Positions 59,526 through 64,000 of a stretch of 64,000 bases of DNA are shown here, one piece after another. The notes under the pieces were generated by a model. The model was not told where the DNA came from. It ran no database searches and worked only from the letters and a program-made list of their open reading frames with translations. Source of the DNA: Pseudomonas sp. 8Z (lineage in GTDB: Bacteria > Pseudomonadota > Gammaproteobacteria > Pseudomonadales > Pseudomonadaceae); assembly GCF_902506535.1 (NCBI RefSeq), contig NZ_LR733825.1, positions 623,206 through 687,205 on the forward strand, in the 5' to 3' direction. Within the stretch, counting starts at the first letter, position 1; each line of letters opens with the position of its first letter. Both the position numbers and the translations under genes were made by a program.

Positions 59526-60206
59526 ATGCTGACCTGGCTGCAACGCGATTCACTGGATTTCCCGCCCCTGGCCAAGGCCATGCGTGAGCCCAATGGCCTG
59601 CTCGCTGCCGGCGGCGACCTCAGTGCGGCGCGCCTCGTAAAAGCCTACCGCCACGGCTGCTTTCCCTGGTTTCAGGACGGCCAGCCAATTCTCTGGTGGT
59701 CGCCGGATCCCCGCACCGTGCTTTTTCCCGACGAGCTGCACGTATCACGCAGCCTTGGCAAAGTGCTGCGCCAGCAACATTATCGCGTCACCTTCGACCA
59801 GGACTTCGCCGCCGTCATCCGCGCCTGTGCCGCACCTCGTAGCTACACCGACGGCACCTGGATTACCACGCCCATGCAGAGCGCCTACATCGAACTGCAC
59901 GAACAGGGCATCGCCCACTCCGTCGAGGTCTGGCAAGGCGATGAATTGGTCGGAGGGCTCTACGGCCTGGCGATGGGCCGACTATTCTTTGGCGAGTCGA
60001 TGTTCAGCCGCGCCGACAACGCCTCCAAGGTTGGCTTCGTGACACTCGTTAGCAAGCTGCAGGAATGGGGCTTCACGCTCATCGACTGCCAGATGCCGAC
60101 CCAGCACCTGCACAGCTTCGGCGCCCGGGCGATATCACGCGCCAGTTTTGCCGAATACTTGCAACGCTACCTGGATCAACCCAACCTGGCGAACTGGCTT
60201 ACCTAG
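59526..60206 (+). CDS. aat: Leucyl/phenylalanyl-tRNA-protein transferase
   Basis: 226 residues. Family motifs [20 protein letters not shown], then [20 protein letters not shown], and the active region [20 protein letters not shown]. It adds Leu/Phe to proteins with N-terminal Arg or Lys, making them substrates for ClpS-ClpAP, both encoded a few kb downstream. Confidence 0.97.
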   Translation: MLTWLQRDSLDFPPLAKAMREPNGLLAAGGDLSAARLVKAYRHGCFPWFQDGQPILWWSPDPRTVLFPDELHVSRSLGKVLRQQHYRVTFDQDFAAVIRACAAPRSYTDGTWITTPMQSAYIELHEQGIAHSVEVWQGDELVGGLYGLAMGRLFFGESMFSRADNASKVGFVTLVSKLQEWGFTLIDCQMPTQHLHSFGARAISRASFAEYLQRYLDQPNLANWLT

Positions 60207-60260
60207 TCGATCGAGCAACCCTGGCATACACTGATTATCAGGCCTTATCGAGACACAGCC

Positions 60261-60968
60261 ATGACCGAGCTCGCCCGCCTGAAGTTCTATGCGACTCAGC
60301 CTCATCCATGCAGCTATCTGCCCGAAGAACAGGCGACCACCCTGTTCCTCGACCCCAACCTGCCCATGGATGCTCAGGTATACGCTGACCTTTCCGACAT
60401 GGGGTTCCGGCGTAGCGGCGAACACCTCTACCGACCGCACTGCCAACAGTGCACAGCCTGCATTCCTGCACGTATACCCGCTGCGCTGTTTACCCCCAAC
60501 CGCCAGCAACGACGCATCCTCAAACGAAATCAGGACATTACCGTACGTCCAGTGCGACCTGCATTTCGCGAAGAGTATTACCAGCTTTATGCCCGTTACA
60601 TCGAGCAGCGCCATGCCGATGGCGACATGTACCCACCCAGCCGCGATCAGTTCTCGACCTTTCTGGTGCGTGATCTAGCATTTTCGCGATTCTACGAATT
60701 TCGCCTTCAAGACAGGCTAGTAGCGATCGCCGTCACCGATGCCTTACCTAATGGCCTATCGGCTGTATACACCTTTTATGATCCCGATGAAGAGCGCCGT
60801 AGCCTTGGGCGCTTTGCCATCCTCTGGCAGATAGAAGAAACCGAACGTCTTGGCCTGGACGCCGTCTACTTGGGTTACTGGATCAAGAATTGTCGCAAGA
60901 TGAACTACAAAACCCAGTACCGCCCAATCGAGCTCTTCGTCAATCAGCGCTGGACCCTTCTGACCTAA
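60261..60968 (+). CDS. bpt: Aspartate/glutamate leucyltransferase (Bpt, ATE family)
   Basis: 235 residues. N-terminal cysteine-rich part ([34 protein letters not shown]) and the C-terminal acyltransferase domain ([20 protein letters not shown]). The bacterial branch transfers leucine to N-terminal Asp or Glu, another feeder of the N-degron route. Confidence 0.95.
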
Positions 60969-61104
60969 CCCGTCCACAACACTGCGAACGGACAGGAAAA
61001 CCAAGCCACTTGGCGCAGACCACTATTTTCGGGCACAATGCACGCCGCTTTTGCCTGGGGCCAGTCGCGCCGGGCCATTTCCTGGATACCGAGGGCTTTA
61101 CTGC

Positions 61105-61323
61105 ATGTCGAAAGAAGACAGCTTCGAAATGGAAGGCACTGTCGTCGACACCCTGCCTAACACCATGTTCCGCGTGGAGTTGGAAAATGGGCACGTCGTT
61201 ACCGCGCACATCTCCGGAAAGATGCGCAAGAATTACATCCGCATTCTGACTGGTGACAAAGTGCGCGTCGAACTGACGCCGTACGACTTGAGCAAAGGTC
61301 GCATCACCTACCGCGCCCGCTAA
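61105..61323 (+). CDS. infA: Translation initiation factor IF-1
   Basis: 72 residues, the exact family size, from the ATG at 61105: [20 protein letters not shown], then [22 protein letters not shown]-fold protein of the 30S A site. Upstream codons of the frame do not belong to it. Confidence 0.98.
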
Positions 61324-61334
61324 ACCAAGCGCCA

Positions 61335-61374
61335 GAAATGAAAACGCCCGGTCTAAACCGGGCGTTTTCATTTC
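61335..61374. terminator. Bidirectional terminator between infA and clpA
   Basis: An 18-bp perfect stem: GAAATGAAAACGCCCGGT against its complement, loop CTAA, with T-rich ends on both strands. It serves the convergent infA and clpA genes. Confidence 0.95.
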
Positions 61375-61423
61375 GACCTAAAATAGCGACGACAGGCAAC
61401 CTACCCTGCCGCCGCCTTGCTCA

Positions 61424-63694
61424 TTAGGCCAGCTCTGCTGTCGTCTCGAACTCGAACGCAGGCTCACCATCTTTGATATCGATGTGCACCACGCCGCCGT
61501 GCTCTGCTAGTTCGCCGAACAGAATCTCTTCTGCCAAAGGACGCTTGATCTTGTCCTGAATCAGGCGAGCCATCGGCCTAGCCCCCATCTGCACATCGTA
61601 ACCGCGCTCAGCCAACCAACTACGCGCCGCATCACTAACCTCCAGCGTAACGCGCTTGTCTTCAAGCTGCGCCTGCAATTCAGTGAGGAATTTATCGACG
61701 ATGCTTTTGATAACCTCATGACTCAGGCGACCGAACTGGATAATGGTATCCAAACGGTTGCGGAACTCAGGGGTGAAGCTCTTCTTGATGACTTCCATAG
61801 CATCGGTGGAGTGATCCTGCTGAGTAAAGCCAATCGATGCACGCGACGCGGTTTCCGCACCAGCATTGGTCGTCATGATCAGAATGACGTTACGGAAGTC
61901 CGCCTTGCGTCCATTGTTATCGGTAAGGGTGCCGTGATCCATGACCTGAAGCAGCAGGTTGAAGACCTCCGGGTGCGCCTTCTCTATCTCATCGAGCAAC
62001 AACACACAATGCGGCTGCTTGGTGATAGCCTCGGTGAGCAGACCGCCTTGATCGAAGCCGACATAGCCGGGCGGCGCACCAATCAGACGCGAAACGGTAT
62101 GTCGCTCCATGTACTCGGACATATCGAATCGCACCAACTCGATACCCAACGCCTTTGCGAGCTGACGAGCAGCCTCGGTCTTGCCCACGCCTGTCGGCCC
62201 GGCAAAGAGGAACGAACCGACTGGCTTGTCTGGCGCTTTAAGCCCTGCACGAGAGAGCTTGATGGCCGTGGACAGTGAGTCGATTGCAGCATCCTGACCA
62301 AATACCGTGAGTTTGAGGTCGCGCTCAAGATTGCGCAGCAACTCCTTGTCAGAGCTGGAGACATGCTTAGGCGGAATGCGGGCAATTTTGGCAACGATAT
62401 CCTCGACCTGAGCAACATCAATACGCGCTACACGCTTATCTTCCGGCTGCAGACGCTGATAGGCGCCCGCCTCATCAATAACATCGATGGCCTTGTCCGG
62501 CATATGCCGGTCATTGATATAGCGCGCAGCCAGTTCAGCCGCTGCACGCAAAGCCTCATCGCTGTATTCGATATGGTGATGCTGTTCGAAGCGAGCTTTT
62601 AGACCCTTGAGGATGCCGTAAGTATCATCCACCGAAGGCTCGACCACATCGACTTTTTGGAAGCGGCGCGCCAACGCACGATCCTTCTCGAAGATGCCTC
62701 GGAATTCCTGGAAGGTCGTGGAGCCAATGCAGCGAATCTCACCAGAAGAAAGCAGAGGCTTGAGTAGGTTAGAGGCATCCATAACCCCACCCGACGCAGC
62801 CCCTGCACCGATGATCGTGTGAATTTCGTCGATAAATAGAATGGCCTGAGGTCGCTTACGCAGCTCATTGAGCAGCGCCTTGAAGCGCTTCTCGAAATCC
62901 CCGCGATACTTGGTGCCCGCTAGCAGCGCGCCCAGATCAAGCGAATAAACCACGCTGTCAGCCAGTAGATCTGGAACCTGCTCATCAACGATACGCTTGG
63001 CCAGACCTTCTGCGATAGCTGTCTTCCCGACACCGGCCTCACCGACCAGTAGCGGATTATTCTTCCGGCGACGAGCCAGAATTTGCGCAACGCGTTCGAC
63101 CTCGTTTTCACGACCGACCAGCGGGTCAATGCGGCCCTGGCGCGCTTGCTCATTCAGATTGCTAGCGTAGGCATCGAGCGGGTTCGCAGATGAGGACGAT
63201 TCCCCACCCTCCTCATCTTGCATGTCCTGCTCATGCTCGTGCTGATCACCATGCCCTGGCACCTTGGAGATACCATGAGCGATGTAATTGACTACATCTA
63301 TACGTGCAACGCTTTGCTGCTTCAGCAGGAAAACCGCCTGACTTTCCTGCTCGCTGAAGATGGCAACCAGCACATTGGCGCCGGTGACTTCACGCTTGCC
63401 AGAGCTTTGCACATGGAATACCGCACGTTGCAGTACACGCTGAAAGCCCAGGGTAGGCTGGGTTTCACGGTCTTCGTCATGCTGTGGAATCAGCGGCGTG
63501 GTGGAGTCGATGAACTCCTGTAAATCATGGCGTAGCTTGTCGAGATTAGCTCCACAGGCACGCAGCACGCTGGCAGCCGCCTCATTATCCAACAAGGCAA
63601 GCAGCAGGTGCTCGACCGTCATGAATTCATGACGTTTGGCGCGCGCCTCCTTGAAGGCTAGATTGAGGGTGACTTCGAGCTCTCGGTTCAACAT
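61424..63694 (-). CDS. clpA: ATP-dependent Clp protease ATPase subunit ClpA
   Basis: 756 residues. N-domain [20 protein letters not shown], an acidic linker near 140-170, first AAA+ Walker [10 protein letters not shown] near 218, second GPTGVGKTE near 503, and the ClpP-binding IGF-type loop region in the second module. It unfolds substrates for ClpP, with ClpS as adaptor. Confidence 0.97.
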   Translation of the reverse strand: MLNRELEVTLNLAFKEARAKRHEFMTVEHLLLALLDNEAAASVLRACGANLDKLRHDLQEFIDSTTPLIPQHDEDRETQPTLGFQRVLQRAVFHVQSSGKREVTGANVLVAIFSEQESQAVFLLKQQSVARIDVVNYIAHGISKVPGHGDQHEHEQDMQDEEGGESSSSANPLDAYASNLNEQARQGRIDPLVGRENEVERVAQILARRRKNNPLLVGEAGVGKTAIAEGLAKRIVDEQVPDLLADSVVYSLDLGALLAGTKYRGDFEKRFKALLNELRKRPQAILFIDEIHTIIGAGAASGGVMDASNLLKPLLSSGEIRCIGSTTFQEFRGIFEKDRALARRFQKVDVVEPSVDDTYGILKGLKARFEQHHHIEYSDEALRAAAELAARYINDRHMPDKAIDVIDEAGAYQRLQPEDKRVARIDVAQVEDIVAKIARIPPKHVSSSDKELLRNLERDLKLTVFGQDAAIDSLSTAIKLSRAGLKAPDKPVGSFLFAGPTGVGKTEAARQLAKALGIELVRFDMSEYMERHTVSRLIGAPPGYVGFDQGGLLTEAITKQPHCVLLLDEIEKAHPEVFNLLLQVMDHGTLTDNNGRKADFRNVILIMTTNAGAETASRASIGFTQQDHSTDAMEVIKKSFTPEFRNRLDTIIQFGRLSHEVIKSIVDKFLTELQAQLEDKRVTLEVSDAARSWLAERGYDVQMGARPMARLIQDKIKRPLAEEILFGELAEHGGVVHIDIKDGEPAFEFETTAELA

Positions 63695-63723
63695 AGCTTC
63701 ACCTCATACCCAAGTGGCCGGCG

Positions 63724-64000
63724 TTAACCGTCCTTCTCTATTTCACAGAGTAGCGGATGCTGGCTTTCTCGTGCGTACTGGTTGACCTGCATCGCCTTGG
63801 TCTCCGCAATATCGCGCGTGTAAACACCACATACCGCACGCCCCTCTGTATGAACGGCCAGCATGATTTTGGTGGCCAGCTCACGGTTCATACCGAAAAA
63901 GGTTTCGAGCACTTCGACAACGAAATCCATCGGTGTGTAATCGTCATTGAATAAGACCACCTTATACATTGGTGGTGCCTTGAGTGCAGGTTTGGATTCT
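63724..64000 (-). CDS. clpS: ClpS adaptor (partial, N-terminus beyond window)
   Basis: The frame is open through the window edge, reading [20 protein letters not shown] at the visible start, so the internal Met at 63969 is not the real start. The N-degron pocket [14 protein letters not shown] and the C-terminal [17 protein letters not shown] are present. About 91 residues are seen. It delivers N-degron proteins to ClpA, 29 bp downstream. Confidence 0.96.
   Translation of the reverse strand, partial: ESKPALKAPPMYKVVLFNDDYTPMDFVVEVLETFFGMNRELATKIMLAVHTEGRAVCGVYTRDIAETKAMQVNQYARESQHPLLCEIEKDG

Overview
The window looks like a chromosomal segment of a Pseudomonas. It is GC-rich. It has the gene strings ugd-galU-VOC-gor, gacA-uvrC-pgsA-tRNA and tusDCBE-ybiB ... 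cysG-serS-crcB-rarA-lolA-ftsK / trxB-aat-bpt-infA / clpA-clpS that I recall from P. aeruginosa, and it carries typical Pseudomonas REP palindromes. A near-perfect gammaproteobacterial dif site at 37810-37837 marks the replication terminus. All six KOPS-like octamers I found by eye point toward it from both sides, so the window appears to span the junction of the two replichores. The FtsK translocase that would act on dif is encoded 18 kb away.

Layout. (a) 1-13517, minus strand: a large-exoprotein locus. It encodes a 3.3-kilo-residue protein with an N-terminal LEPR-XLL motif, no Sec signal and four beta-propeller blocks, followed by a TolC-like outer-membrane factor, a periplasmic adaptor and a second membrane-anchored adaptor with an extra soluble N-terminal domain (cut by the window edge). 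(b) 13572-26572, minus strand: a complete Tad/Flp pilus locus (flp, tadV, rcpC, rcpA, cpaD-like, tadZ, tadA, tadB, tadC, tadD, tadE, tadF-like, tadG), with a DUF454 membrane protein gene inserted before tadG. (c) 26683-28732: an OmpR-type response regulator and histidine kinase immediately upstream of flp. A shared sequence element lies in front of flp, tadG and the regulator. (d) 28993-36677, mostly plus strand: ugd, galU, a VOC protein, gor, a TRIC-type channel, a MocA-like nucleotidyltransferase, and a LysR/MFS pair with a second LysR gene. (e) 37605-38169: non-coding terminus with dif. (f) 38170-42126: a lone 1318-residue YobI/KAP-like membrane P-loop NTPase between dif and tRNA-Leu. (g) 42548-46310, minus strand: tRNA-Leu, tRNA-Cys, tRNA-Gly, pgsA, uvrC, gacA and tRNA-Ser. 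(h) 46447-64000: conserved housekeeping genes.

How the parts fit. The regulator pair is well placed to control the Tad pilus, and the tadG transcript may run on into the giant-exoprotein operon only 36-54 bp downstream, so pilus and exoprotein may form one surface-attachment programme. A Fur-box-like sequence between the regulator and ugd suggests iron input. Around dif, conserved genes mostly run with replication. The 28-kb Tad/exoprotein/regulator block runs against it.

The most interesting candidate for a poorly described system is the LEPR-XLL giant protein with its dedicated exporter genes. The most solid unexpected element is dif.
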